Assembly (NCBI GenBank): GCA_018058135.1
Contig: JAGPCK010000015.1
Span: 1-53,514 of the forward strand
From: Bacteroidia bacterium
GTDB taxonomy: Bacteria; Bacteroidota; Bacteroidia; UKL13-3
DNA length: 53,514 nt
Direction of reading: 5' to 3'
Shown here: positions 36,401 through 43,441 of the stretch, in pieces
Layout: every line of letters begins with the position of its first letter
Numbering within the stretch: the first letter of the stretch is position 1
Position numbers and translations under genes: made by a program
The notes under the pieces: model-generated
Told to the model about the DNA's origin: nothing
The model's input: the letters and a program-made list of their open reading frames with translations, nothing else
Databases searched by the model: none

Positions 36401-36895
36401 ATGAAAATCATACTTTCAATTATGTTTCTTACACTTTTACAACTTTATGGGTTTTCCCAAGAGACTTTTACTTCCAGAAAGGGGTCAAAGTTTTTTCCAG
36501 GACACCTTGAAGTTGTAATTACAGTAGACAGTAAAAATGTGAGATATGAACTATTTAATCATTGGTATTCATTATCATATGCGGAACTGAGACAAATTAC
36601 AATTCCGTTGGACAGCTTGAATGAATTTAACCAAAAGAACGACAGTTTAAAAATCGAAATTCGTAAAGGGAGAGTAAAACTTGTTGACAAAAAATATCGA
36701 CTATCAAGAAAAATATATCATCGAAATTTATGTGCTTCCGCATCGACAATGAGAAAAATTTCATTTGCATATAAAATATCAAGTCAACAAAAGAACATTA
36801 GACATTTCGAATTATACGACCGAGAAGATTTGAAATTGGAAGAAGAAGAATTTAGGAAAAAAGTATTTGGAAAATTAAAGGAAAAGACAAAATAA
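36401..36895 (+). CDS. Unknown exported protein, island gene 2
   Basis: No family recognised. The 164-residue product has a short signal peptide (MKIILSIMFLTLLQLYGFSQ) and a basic, strand-rich soluble part; the last 25 residues are highly charged (DLKLEEEEFRKKVFGKLKEK). It begins 31 bases after the GTTAGC end of the preceding element. About 10 bases after its stop lies AACAGCACCTACCCAAGAGC (36906), a sequence that recurs after the gene ending at 41260. Codon use is markedly AT-rich compared with the flanking chromosomal genes. Confidence 0.55.
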   Translation: MKIILSIMFLTLLQLYGFSQETFTSRKGSKFFPGHLEVVITVDSKNVRYELFNHWYSLSYAELRQITIPLDSLNEFNQKNDSLKIEIRKGRVKLVDKKYRLSRKIYHRNLCASASTMRKISFAYKISSQQKNIRHFELYDREDLKLEEEEFRKKVFGKLKEKTK

Positions 36896-37005
36896 CGAAC
36901 CGCAAAACAGCACCTACCCAAGAGCAGAGGATATATGCCTAAATGCAGCACATATAAACTGTGCATCGGTCTATTTGTTTTAATCTATATAAATGGGCAA
37001 ATAAT

Positions 37006-37335
37006 ATGACAGCTTTTAGGATTTTACTTTCTATAATTTTCACAGTTGTATTCGGTTTAATTATCGGCTATATTGACTTTGAAATTTTGACTCCATTGTT
37101 GCCACTACCAAACGACATTTGCTTCTACCATACAAACACGCCACCTTCTTGGGTGAAACTTTTCTATCTCGACAGTTCAGGACATACAGAACCACCATTT
37201 AGCGGACTACATATTTCAATTCTATTTTTTATAAGTTTGTTTATTGGAGTCTTGACTGCAAGTAAACTAGACAGATGGCTTATAAAACGGCAACAAAAAA
37301 ATGACGGACAGAAGAAGAACAATGCTTTATTTTAG
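37006..37335 (+). CDS. Unknown small membrane protein, island gene 3
   Basis: No family recognised. The 109-residue protein has hydrophobic segments at about residues 5-25 and 73-91, with a short loop between them containing Cys and Pro-rich text (PNDICFYHTNTPPSWVKLFY), and a basic C-terminus. The ATG at 37006 places the first helix at the N-terminus; an upstream start at 36961 is possible. It overlaps the next gene by 14 to 35 bases, so the two are probably translated together. Confidence 0.5.
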   Translation: MTAFRILLSIIFTVVFGLIIGYIDFEILTPLLPLPNDICFYHTNTPPSWVKLFYLDSSGHTEPPFSGLHISILFFISLFIGVLTASKLDRWLIKRQQKNDGQKKNNALF

Positions 37336-37804
37336 AAAAGTAACTCTTAACGAAGTTAATGGAACGAAGGTGGAAGCTGCAATACGAAAATTTACAGCAA
37401 GACGGCACACATCACTTGACCTTCAATCATCCTCAACAGACATTTGGACTGAGAAATTATTTCTTGGTCTTGAAAATGAAAACAGCATTCAGGTGACAAG
37501 AATTCGTACCTCTTTTGAACGGCTTCTACCAAAACTCATTGTTAGGTTTGATAAAGAAAGAGGGTTTTCTGAATATAGAATCAGATACAGCCTAATTTCA
37601 AATTCTGTTTTTGCATTCATAACTTTAGCAATCGTTCTAAATGTTATTTATTCATTAATTAATCTACAGATTGAAGGTGATATAAGCACAATTTTTACGT
37701 TCTTCATTCTTTTTCTATTCCTAACAGTAGTAGAGTTGCGTCTTACAAATGCTAGACTAATAAAAGCAATAGTTAAAATGAAAGAGCCGAGTTCATCAAT
37801 ATAA
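37322..37804 (+). CDS. Unknown membrane protein, island gene 4
   Basis: No family recognised. The 160-residue protein has a soluble N-terminal half (YFRKVTLNEVNGTKVEAAIR) and two membrane segments near residues 98-115 and 123-142. An in-frame ATG at 37301 would add seven residues; the ATG at 37322 is chosen because the N-terminus is then compact and the overlap with the previous gene shorter. It is in the same orientation as all island genes and forms a two-gene unit with the preceding one. Confidence 0.5.
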   Translation: MLYFRKVTLNEVNGTKVEAAIRKFTARRHTSLDLQSSSTDIWTEKLFLGLENENSIQVTRIRTSFERLLPKLIVRFDKERGFSEYRIRYSLISNSVFAFITLAIVLNVIYSLINLQIEGDISTIFTFFILFLFLTVVELRLTNARLIKAIVKMKEPSSSI

Positions 37805-37876
37805 AAGCAATGATTAAACTAACTCCGGATATCAATCAAATGAACTTCGAAAAGACACAAGCACGAACGTATATCA

Positions 37877-37896
37877 GCACCTACCGAGTTAGGTGC
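37877..37896. repeat. Short perfect palindrome between island genes
   Basis: GCACCTA-CCGAGT-TAGGTGC has a 7-bp perfect stem with a 6-base loop and lies 17 bases before the next start codon. It includes CAGCACCTACC, shared with the sequences after the genes ending at 36895 and 41260, and may be a shortened form of the inter-gene element. Confidence 0.55.
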
Positions 37897-37913
37897 AACC
37901 ATAGACAACGACA

Positions 37914-38654
37914 ATGAGACGACTATTATATATTATATTTTCTTTGACTTTTATAGGTTGTGGTGGTAACCATCAACAAGCAGACAATAATAATTTGGCG
38001 GACACAATTAACCCTAATAAAGAGGTTATTAATGAATCAGACCAAAGTGACTATAAAATTTTACCTATTGACGAATGCGGAAGCGACCCGACTTTAGTTA
38101 CATTCATAACTAACTTGAAAAAAATCGCATCAAACAAAGACACCGCAGGACTATTTCAATCATTGGACACTGCAATTATCGTAAGTCATGGTGGTGGAAT
38201 TTATGGAGTAAAAGAGTTTTCTAAAAATTGGAAACTTGACAAGCCCGACAAATCAGAGTTATGGATAATTCTCAGCCAAATATTAAGTATGGGCGGGACT
38301 TGGGAAAATGACGAAGACAAATATTTTTGCATTCCTTACACCCAATCAAACAAAGCGTTTAGCAAATATAAATACGACTTTGACTGGTATTTTACAGCCG
38401 TTTGTATTTCACCTAAAGTGACAGTTTATCAAGAACCCAAAACAACTTCCTCAAAACTTGCTACCTTAAGCTATGACATAGTAGAAATGGAACCTGAGTT
38501 TATGAAAGCAGACTTTACAAAAATTCATACCATTGACAAAAAAATTCAAGGTTATGTAAAGACTACGGACTTAATTTATTCGGCAGACCAACATTTAGTA
38601 ATTAAAAAGATTGACGACAAATGGAAAATAACAGCGTTTGCACCATTCGACTGA
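37914..38654 (+). CDS. Unknown lipoprotein with SH3-like C-terminal region, island gene 5
   Basis: The 246-residue product has a lipoprotein signal (lipobox F-I-G-C, Cys about residue 16) and a low-complexity Asn/Asp linker. The first soluble domain is alpha/beta (about residues 50-145). A second region (VTVYQEPKTTSSKLATLSYDIVE, then KIQGYVKTTDLIY) looks like a bacterial SH3 domain. SH3 domains of this kind often bind cell wall. No specific family is recognised. A GCCTAAC element begins 14 bases after the stop. Confidence 0.6.
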   Translation: MRRLLYIIFSLTFIGCGGNHQQADNNNLADTINPNKEVINESDQSDYKILPIDECGSDPTLVTFITNLKKIASNKDTAGLFQSLDTAIIVSHGGGIYGVKEFSKNWKLDKPDKSELWIILSQILSMGGTWENDEDKYFCIPYTQSNKAFSKYKYDFDWYFTAVCISPKVTVYQEPKTTSSKLATLSYDIVEMEPEFMKADFTKIHTIDKKIQGYVKTTDLIYSADQHLVIKKIDDKWKITAFAPFD

Positions 38655-38667
38655 TAGAAATGGCAGC

Positions 38668-38800
38668 GCCTAACAGCACATTTGCAATAAGCGGGGTGAC
38701 GTGCTCCGCATACACATTTGTTGTTAATGAAAATTTGGTTCTCCTCAACTACATTTGTGCTGAAAGGCACCAACTCCTTGTAGCTGCCAACCGTTATAGG
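38668..38800. repeat. Inter-gene palindromic element, copy 2 (attC-like)
   Basis: It begins GCCTAACAGCACATTTGC and ends AACCGTTATAGG. It shares GCGGGGTGACGTGCTCCGC and TTTGTGCTGAAAGGC with copies 1 and 3. GCCTAAC fits the integron RYYYAAC core, but the right end does not fit GTTRRRY, so a classical attC is not claimed. Confidence 0.65.
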
Positions 38801-38931
38801 AAAGTTTCACAGGCAGACCGCTATAGTGACAATTAGACCTGTCTTTTACTTCAATTAAAGATGGAGGCCAGAGACCATTTAAACGGGGCGACACCGAAAA
38901 GCCAAACGAGTAGGACAAAAAAGAAATCAAA

Positions 38932-39276
38932 ATGAATAAATTTAGAAACCCCTTGGCTTTTTTCGCCTTGACAATTGTTGGACTTATTTTGTTCGGTTTT
39001 ATTAATAAATCTGAATCTAATAAAGGAATTCTTACCATGCGGACAACTGAAGTTCAAAACGGCATCTGGGACAATGCCATAACTATTGTGTATGAAGATG
39101 GTAAAACAGAAAAACTGGAACTCAAAAAACTTAAGATAAATGATCTCTCTTCAAACTTAGTTTTAATCAACAAGACTCTAAACGAAATTGTAGCTAAAGG
39201 TTATAAACTAATTTCGACTGCTGAAGGTGGAGGAGACGGAATTAATATGACAACTTACACATTTATTAAAGAATAA
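38932..39276 (+). CDS. Small unknown exported/anchored protein, island gene 6, paralogue of the gene at 9880
   Basis: The 114-residue protein has one N-terminal hydrophobic segment (about residues 7-24) and a soluble domain of about 85 residues ending KGYKLISTAEGGGDGINMTTYTFIKE. The order of blocks (VYEDGKTE, LINKTLNEIVAKGYKLIS, YTFIKE) matches that of the 118-residue protein in the dcw cluster at 9880 (VYYDNGQEE, KTLKHMTQKGYRVVG, YTLIKE). Identity is low, so the link is suggested, not proven. Function unknown. Confidence 0.6.
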   Translation: MNKFRNPLAFFALTIVGLILFGFINKSESNKGILTMRTTEVQNGIWDNAITIVYEDGKTEKLELKKLKINDLSSNLVLINKTLNEIVAKGYKLISTAEGGGDGINMTTYTFIKE

Positions 39277-39282
39277 AACCAG

Positions 39283-39397
39283 CCCATAACACGGGTTTTG
39301 CATCAGGCGGGGTGATGTGCAAACTTGTAGCTTTGTGCTCCGTATCAATTTTGTACTGAAAAGCCCACTAATCGAAAAATGCAAACCGCTAACAGCA
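39283..39397. repeat. Inter-gene palindromic element, copy 3 (attC-like)
   Basis: It begins CCCATAACACGGGTTTTGC and ends AAACCGCTAACAGC. It keeps GCGGGGTGATGTGC, GTGCTCCGT and TTTGTACTGAAAAGCCC at the same relative places as copies 1 and 2. Halves are partly self-complementary (TTTTGCAT against ATGCAAA). Confidence 0.6.
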
Positions 39398-39424
39398 AGA
39401 ATAGGAATACAAAGCAATAATTGA

Positions 39425-40057
39425 ATGATGACAAGAAAGCAATGGAAAATCATAATCGGGATTCATCTGCTGATATTTGTATTGGTTCTATCTCCTTTCT
39501 TACCTGGACCGAGTTTTATGAGCAAACTAACAAACATGTTTTTTAGTCTTTCTCAACTTGGAAGTATTTTAGGACTTCTCTTAATACCTTTTGGATTGTT
39601 TTGGACATATAAGCAATCCACTAAAAAGGAAAAAGTGGGCAGGGCAGTATTACCAATTTTATTATGGACAATTCCATTATTGATGATTATTCTTTCTATA
39701 TGGGTAGCCGGAGTAGCCCGAGATATAAGCAGGACAATTGCTATAAATAACTCAGAAAAGCTAATTTTAGCAATAGAGAAATACAAAGAAACGAATAAGC
39801 AATATCCAAAAGAAATTTCACAACTAACTCCTGACTTTATTAAAACCATTCCTATTCCTTGGATAATGGGAATATCGGGATATAATTATGAAAAGAAAGA
39901 GAGTAGTTTCAATTTGACATTTTCTCAAAATGTCGTGATGGGTTTTAATTTTGAAGTTGTGGTTTATGACCCGACAGAGAATCATAAAGCACAAGGAAAA
40001 CAAAATGACTTGTATGATACAGGTAAGAAAGGTTGGAAATATTATATTTATGACTGA
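39425..40057 (+). CDS. Unknown multi-pass membrane protein, island gene 7
   Basis: No named family recognised. The 210-residue protein has three or four hydrophobic segments (about residues 8-26, 38-60 and 72-95). The extracytoplasmic C-terminal domain starts NSEKLILAIEKYKETNKQYPKEISQL, a pattern also seen after the helix of pilin-like proteins, and continues with short strands. The pilin resemblance is only local and a pseudopilin is not claimed, since the protein has extra membrane helices. GCTAAC occurs 20 bases after the stop. Confidence 0.55.
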   Translation: MMTRKQWKIIIGIHLLIFVLVLSPFLPGPSFMSKLTNMFFSLSQLGSILGLLLIPFGLFWTYKQSTKKEKVGRAVLPILLWTIPLLMIILSIWVAGVARDISRTIAINNSEKLILAIEKYKETNKQYPKEISQLTPDFIKTIPIPWIMGISGYNYEKKESSFNLTFSQNVVMGFNFEVVVYDPTENHKAQGKQNDLYDTGKKGWKYYIYD

Positions 40058-40127
40058 TAATATCGTGAATTACTTCTGCTAACTGCCGCTTTCAATAGCA
40101 GGGTATTGTTGCGAGCGCAGCATTGCA

Positions 40128-40205
40128 ACCTTTAGCTCAGCGAAGCTAATCCCAAAACACACCGTCACTGAGAGCGTAGCGCGGCAACCTTTAGCTCAGC
40201 GAAGC
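40128..40205. repeat. Two copies of a short palindrome-containing repeat
   Basis: CAACCTTTAGCTCAGCGAAG occurs twice, about 50 bases apart. Each copy contains the palindrome TTAGCT-CAGCGA-AGCTAA. They sit just left of and within the start of the second long direct repeat and resemble scattered REP-type hairpins. Confidence 0.6.
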
Positions 40206-40448
40206 TAATCTCCCAATAGGAGCACAACAAAAAAAACTTGCACCTTAACCAATATTTTTCTAATTTGCCCTTGAAAACCACTAGCCTATGCAACCTAACC
40301 TGTACACCTGTTTTTCAATTGGCCTGAAAAACTACCCCCTTCAAAACTATTTACAACAACGCGAAAAGCTTCGCAAGTCTGCCAAAGGTGGCGGGTTATG
40401 CGAAAGTTTCCTTCGCATATAAACGAGTTAGCAGTAATTATAAAGAAC
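40153..40448. repeat. Long direct repeat, copy 2, with conserved promoter and 44-codon ORF
   Basis: This is the counterpart of 35428-35711. The TTG (40238) - N20 - TAATTTG (40261) spacing and the 44-codon frame are conserved. Its right end GTTAGCAGTAATTATAAA (40427-40444) matches the end of the inter-gene element at 36370 (GTTAGCGGTCATTATAAA) and lies 20 bases before the next gene. It opens the second module of the island. Confidence 0.85.
40288..40422 (+). CDS. Possible 44-residue small protein or gene remnant (copy 2)
   Basis: The frame starts MQPNLYTCFSIGLKNYPLQN and ends in the same ATA-TAA as copy 1 at 35552. The two reading frames have equal length without indels but differ mainly at amino-acid-changing positions. 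It may be a leader peptide or a gene remnant carried with the promoter. Confidence 0.3.
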   Translation: MQPNLYTCFSIGLKNYPLQNYLQQREKLRKSAKGGGLCESFLRI

Positions 40449-40464
40449 ACAAAAAATAATCAAT

Positions 40465-40836
40465 ATGGAAATATATCCTGAAATAGAGGACTACGAAGTT
40501 TTAAGTAGCGGAACAATTATAACAGTTCCCGGTAAAAAAATAACCTTTAAAATAAGGGACATAATTTTTGAGTTGTCTTTTGAAAACAACAATGATTTGT
40601 CAGATCATAAAATTTCCTTTGAAATTCCAGAAGGCACTAAAATAATGAAAATTCTATTTGAAAATTTTAATAATTCTCTTGGCATGGGAAACACAGTACC
40701 ATTGCCACTTGGCAATATTGATAACAAATCTTTGTTTTTTAATTATCGAATATATGCTTTAGATGAGAACCTAGGAAAAACCTTAAACTACACTTGGTAC
40801 TTAGGTAAAAAGGAAGGAGGGCAAGATGGAAAATAA
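40465..40836 (+). CDS. Unknown soluble protein, island gene 8 (DUF6864-like)
   Basis: The 123-residue protein is strand-rich and lacks a signal peptide. The text KITFKIRDIIFELSFENNND and FENFNNSLGMGNTVPLPLG resembles what I remember of DUF6864 proteins, whose function is not known; this match is tentative. It overlaps the next gene by 11 bases, so the two form a tight two-gene unit, the only content of the second module. Two-gene units of a soluble and a membrane protein in islands can be toxin or defence pairs, but nothing here proves that. Confidence 0.55.
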   Translation: MEIYPEIEDYEVLSSGTIITVPGKKITFKIRDIIFELSFENNNDLSDHKISFEIPEGTKIMKILFENFNNSLGMGNTVPLPLGNIDNKSLFFNYRIYALDENLGKTLNYTWYLGKKEGGQDGK

Positions 40837-41260
40837 AGTTACCGCCCCTACCTCAGACGCCTCTTCAATTTACGAAGGTGGTGACATAACACAAATTTCG
40901 GCTGACCAACTCAAAGGAAATATTGTAGCAATTCGCCAACTAATTAATGAACATAATTTAACAGTAAAGGAAAGTATACGAAAGGATACTGAAATTCAAA
41001 AACTCACTTCAGAAGTTGAGTATTTAAAAACATCTCCATTTGTTTCTATTGCTTCTCTTGTAATAAATATTATTGGAACAATTATAATAGGCTTATCATC
41101 CGAAAAAATTGGGAATGAATTGCAAGTCTCAAATGGAGATATTTCTACGCAAAATGGCTGGTTTTTATTTTCCGGAATTATTTTGATTATTTTAGGTTCT
41201 TTGATGTCAATACTTTATCCATATGCAAGAGGGTGGTTCAATAAAAAGCAAAGAGATTAA
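40826..41260 (+). CDS. Unknown two-helix membrane protein, island gene 9
   Basis: No family recognised. The 144-residue protein has a hydrophilic N-terminus with helical heptad-like text (NIVAIRQLINEHNLTVKESI) and two membrane segments at about residues 72-92 and 110-130; the short loop between them faces outward if the N-terminus is cytoplasmic. It overlaps the preceding soluble protein gene, suggesting that the pair functions together. Five bases after the stop the sequence GCTAACAGCACCTGCCC begins, the terminal signature seen after other island genes. Confidence 0.6.
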   Translation: MENKVTAPTSDASSIYEGGDITQISADQLKGNIVAIRQLINEHNLTVKESIRKDTEIQKLTSEVEYLKTSPFVSIASLVINIIGTIIIGLSSEKIGNELQVSNGDISTQNGWFLFSGIILIILGSLMSILYPYARGWFNKKQRD

Positions 41261-41407
41261 CTAATGCTAACAGCACCTGCCCAAGAGCGGCAGTATAGTG
41301 GTTAAATCAATCTCATTTCTCTCATCATTATTTCTGTATAAGCTGGCCTATCAATAAATAAAAGTAAAATTACAGACAGAAGCATACGTTTAGGCGAAAA
41401 TATTCTA

Positions 41408-41986
41408 CTATATCTTACTTTGGAAATATGCTCTCTTTGCAATCCCAGTTGTATTCATTCTATATTTAACCATCTCTATACTTGCAGTAAAATGTTCTGC
41501 AATTTCTAGATAAGTCATATTCCTTTTGTTAGCCCAAAGTAAACAAGGTTTTGCTAATTGAAGTGTAGACCCTAGACACTTTGCTTCTTCTTCTTTTTCG
41601 GTGTCGTATTCTCTCATTCCAAATGGTAGCGGTTTATCATGTAATGTTGCAACATGTTCATGTTCGCAAATGATGTGTGCTAATTCGTGCATCAAATCGC
41701 TTTGTTGTCTTGCATCAGAGTGAAAAGGATTGTGAAGGATAATTTTTGTTCCTTCAAAGTTTGGCATTGTTAAAGCACTCCATTCACAATTATTAGATAA
41801 TTTTTCAACTTCATTAGGTAATGTTATAAATTGTGTGGCTTTGAAAACAGGAACTTTTAAATGTTCAGCAAGTTTAAAAGCACATAAGGGTCCACAAGCG
41901 TGAATATTTAATTCTTCCCTATATTGTTTAGCCAAACGTTCAGCTTTGGCTTTGAAACCCCATTGAAGTTTATTTTTTGCTCCCAA
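41408..41986 (-). CDS. ImmA/IrrE-family zinc metallopeptidase
   Basis: The protein has the zinc motif H-E-L-A-H in LMHELAHIICEHEH, and a downstream acidic run EKEEEAKCLGSTLQLAKPCLLW that supplies the third ligand in this family (peptidase M78). ImmA/IrrE enzymes cleave partner XRE repressors when a stress signal arrives. The frame has no ATG near the start. TTG at 41986 (192 residues), seven bases after the XRE stop, is preferred; a TTG at 42019 would overlap the XRE gene by 26 bases. The gene lies directly downstream of its likely XRE target. Confidence 0.88.
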   Translation of the reverse strand: MGAKNKLQWGFKAKAERLAKQYREELNIHACGPLCAFKLAEHLKVPVFKATQFITLPNEVEKLSNNCEWSALTMPNFEGTKIILHNPFHSDARQQSDLMHELAHIICEHEHVATLHDKPLPFGMREYDTEKEEEAKCLGSTLQLAKPCLLWANKRNMTYLEIAEHFTASIEMVKYRMNTTGIAKRAYFQSKI

Positions 41987-41993
41987 TTTGTTT

Positions 41994-42335
41994 TCATTTT
42001 GAGTTGTAGGCCAAATCAATCATTTTGATAAGCATGTTGATTGTGTCTTTACTTAATTCCCTGTCAGCTCTTAGGTGAGCTACAACTTGTTGTTGTGTTG
42101 AAATTGGCTTTGCTTTTGGAATATTAGCGCTAACAATGAAAGTATCGGTTGCTTCTTCTAACCATTTGCAGATTTTAATAAAGGTTGCTACATCGGGAAT
42201 TTTGCCCTGCTCAATTCTTGAAAGTGTAGCAGCACTTACTCCGCCAATTTCATCTGCAACGGCTCTTAAACCCCTGTCAGCCCTTTTGTTTTTTAGCATA
42301 CTTGCTAATAAGTCAGTATTGAGTGTTGATTGCAT
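41994..42335 (-). CDS. XRE-family transcriptional repressor
   Basis: The 113-residue protein has an N-terminal helix-turn-helix of the XRE/Cro type (LLASMLKNKRADRGLRAVADEIGGVSAATLSRIEQG, read as helices 1-4). A linker and a C-terminal helix (DRELSKDTINMLIKMIDLAY) that could dimerise or contact the ImmA protease follow. The ATG at 42335 is preferred; the frame is open further upstream but the extra text is cysteine-rich and crosses the promoter. It is divergent from the DUF2188/ubiquitin-like operon and most likely represses it and itself. Confidence 0.9.
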   Translation of the reverse strand: MQSTLNTDLLASMLKNKRADRGLRAVADEIGGVSAATLSRIEQGKIPDVATFIKICKWLEEATDTFIVSANIPKAKPISTQQQVVAHLRADRELSKDTINMLIKMIDLAYNSK

Positions 42336-42363
42336 GTTAATAAAATTACATAAATAAAACATC

Positions 42364-42428
42364 GTTTCATTTGTGAAACAGATAAAGATATCTGTATCTT
42401 TGCTGAAACAAATTAAAGTTTTGGTTTC
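42364..42428. promoter_or_regulatory. Nested inverted repeats, probable XRE operators
   Basis: Three inverted repeats lie in 65 bases: GTTTCA-TTTG-TGAAAC (42364-42379), AAAGATA-TCTG-TATCTTT (42384-42401) and GAAAC-N14-GTTTC (42405-42428). The first covers the -33 element and the second the -7 box of the rightward promoter. This is the layout expected for repressor operators. Confidence 0.7.
42371..42402 (+). promoter_or_regulatory. Rightward promoter TTG-N21-TATCTTTG
   Basis: TTG (42371-42373) and TATCTTTG (42395-42402) are 21 bases apart, a full consensus match. It would transcribe the DUF2188 gene and probably the ubiquitin-like operon behind it. Operator-like repeats overlap both elements. 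Confidence 0.75.
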
Positions 42429-42438
42429 GTACGTGCAA

Positions 42439-42469
42439 CAAATGTACAGCTTAGAACTGAAAGTGCAAA
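42439..42469 (-). promoter_or_regulatory. Leftward promoter TTTG-N19-TACATTTG
   Basis: On the minus strand TTTG (42469-42466) and TACATTTG (42446-42439) are 19 bases apart. It would transcribe the XRE and ImmA genes with a leader of about 100 bases that runs across the operators and the rightward promoter. The two promoters therefore face each other with overlapping transcripts. Confidence 0.65.
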
Positions 42470-42507
42470 TGCGAGGGAAAAAAGAAATTAACATAAAAGT
42501 AATAATA

Positions 42508-42732
42508 ATGGGCAAAAAGAATCAACATGTGTTACCACACGGAAATCTATGGGCTGTGAAAGGTGAAAAAAATAACAAGGCAACAAAGGTTGTAGAAACA
42601 CTATCAGAGGCAATTAAGATCGCCCGTGAGATTTCTATAAATCAACAATCGGAAGTGATTATTCATAGACCTAATGGACAAATTAGAGAAAAGGATTCTT
42701 ATGGAAATGATGATTACCCTCCTAAAGGCTAA
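42508..42732 (+). CDS. DUF2188 protein
   Basis: The 74-residue protein begins MGKKNQHVLPHGNLWAVKG and contains SEAIKIAREISINQQSEVIIH and KDSYGNDDYPPKG, the typical DUF2188 layout (a small beta-alpha-beta fold with a conserved acidic-proline C-terminus). The biochemical function of DUF2188 is not known. An upstream in-frame ATG at 42373 is rejected because it lies inside the promoter. It is the first gene rightward from the XRE-controlled promoter, 217 bases ahead of the multiubiquitin gene; the gap holds no larger gene. Confidence 0.85.
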   Translation: MGKKNQHVLPHGNLWAVKGEKNNKATKVVETLSEAIKIAREISINQQSEVIIHRPNGQIREKDSYGNDDYPPKG

Positions 42733-42949
42733 AACATAAATGAGATAAAAGAAAAGACACTAAAAGGTAATCCAGTTTTCTATTGCAGTTGTTAATTGGA
42801 TGAAAAAGGGTTTTGAATTATGCAATTCAAAAGAAGGCTTATCACCTTTCTGAATCCCTTTGATTAAAATACAACGGCTCTGGAAACTTGCTAACTCCCT
42901 GCATTTTTACAGTAACAATTGGGAGTGAATAGTTTAAAATTTAAATAAA

Positions 42950-43441
42950 ATGTCAAACGACAAAAACAAAAATCAAGAACACGAACATGGAAAGCATGTT
43001 CTTCACCTTACTATTAACAGTAAGAGGTATGAATGGCATCACGAATATATTACGGGTGCTCAAATTAGAAAGTTGGGTAATATTCCACATGACGATGATA
43101 TATTTCTTGTCATTAAAGGATGGCCTGATGAACCAATTCCCGATGACAAGGAAGTAAACCTTGCTCGTCCAGGACTTGAACATTTTTACTCAAAAGAAAA
43201 ATGTGTTGAGGTTATCATTATTGTTAATGGTGAACCTAAAAAATGGGATAAAAAGAAGATTAGCTTTAAGGAAGTAATCATTCTTGCTTTTGGCTCTTAT
43301 GATGAAAATCCCAACATTGTTTACACTGTTGCTTATGAAGATGGACCGAAGGAAAATCCCGAAGGTTCAATGACAAAAGGAACAGAGGTTTGTGTTAAAT
43401 TTAAAATGATATTCCATGCTACAGCAACTGATAAATCATAA
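42950..43441 (+). CDS. Tandem ubiquitin-like (multiubiquitin-domain) protein
   Basis: The 163-residue protein consists of two consecutive ubiquitin-like beta-grasp domains. The first spans about residues 16-82 (HLTINSKRYEWHHEYITG, GLEHFYS) and the second about 85-160 (EVIIIVNGEPKKWDKKKISF, MIFHATATDKS). Both follow the multiubiquitin domain pattern (PF14452), which I recognise by the strand text and the final TDKS. There is no C-terminal di-glycine; the chain ends in Lys-Ser. In related operons such proteins are the modifier. Its last 26 bases overlap the next gene. Confidence 0.85.
   Translation: MSNDKNKNQEHEHGKHVLHLTINSKRYEWHHEYITGAQIRKLGNIPHDDDIFLVIKGWPDEPIPDDKEVNLARPGLEHFYSKEKCVEVIIIVNGEPKKWDKKKISFKEVIILAFGSYDENPNIVYTVAYEDGPKENPEGSMTKGTEVCVKFKMIFHATATDKS

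Noticed and set aside
39425..40057. Island gene 7 as a type II/IV pseudopilin
   Set aside because: Only a short helix resembles pilins; the protein has several membrane segments and no prepilin cleavage motif.
35428..41290. Classical integron or CALIN
   Set aside because: The right-hand ends (GTTAGCGG, GTTATAGG, GTTAGCAG) do not fit the GTTRRRY core and no integrase gene is present; only one left core (GCCTAAC at 38668) fits RYYYAAC. Called attC-like only.
42336..42515. Longer XRE protein starting near 42515
   Set aside because: The extra 60 residues are cysteine-rich, unlike the family, and run across both promoters and all operators.
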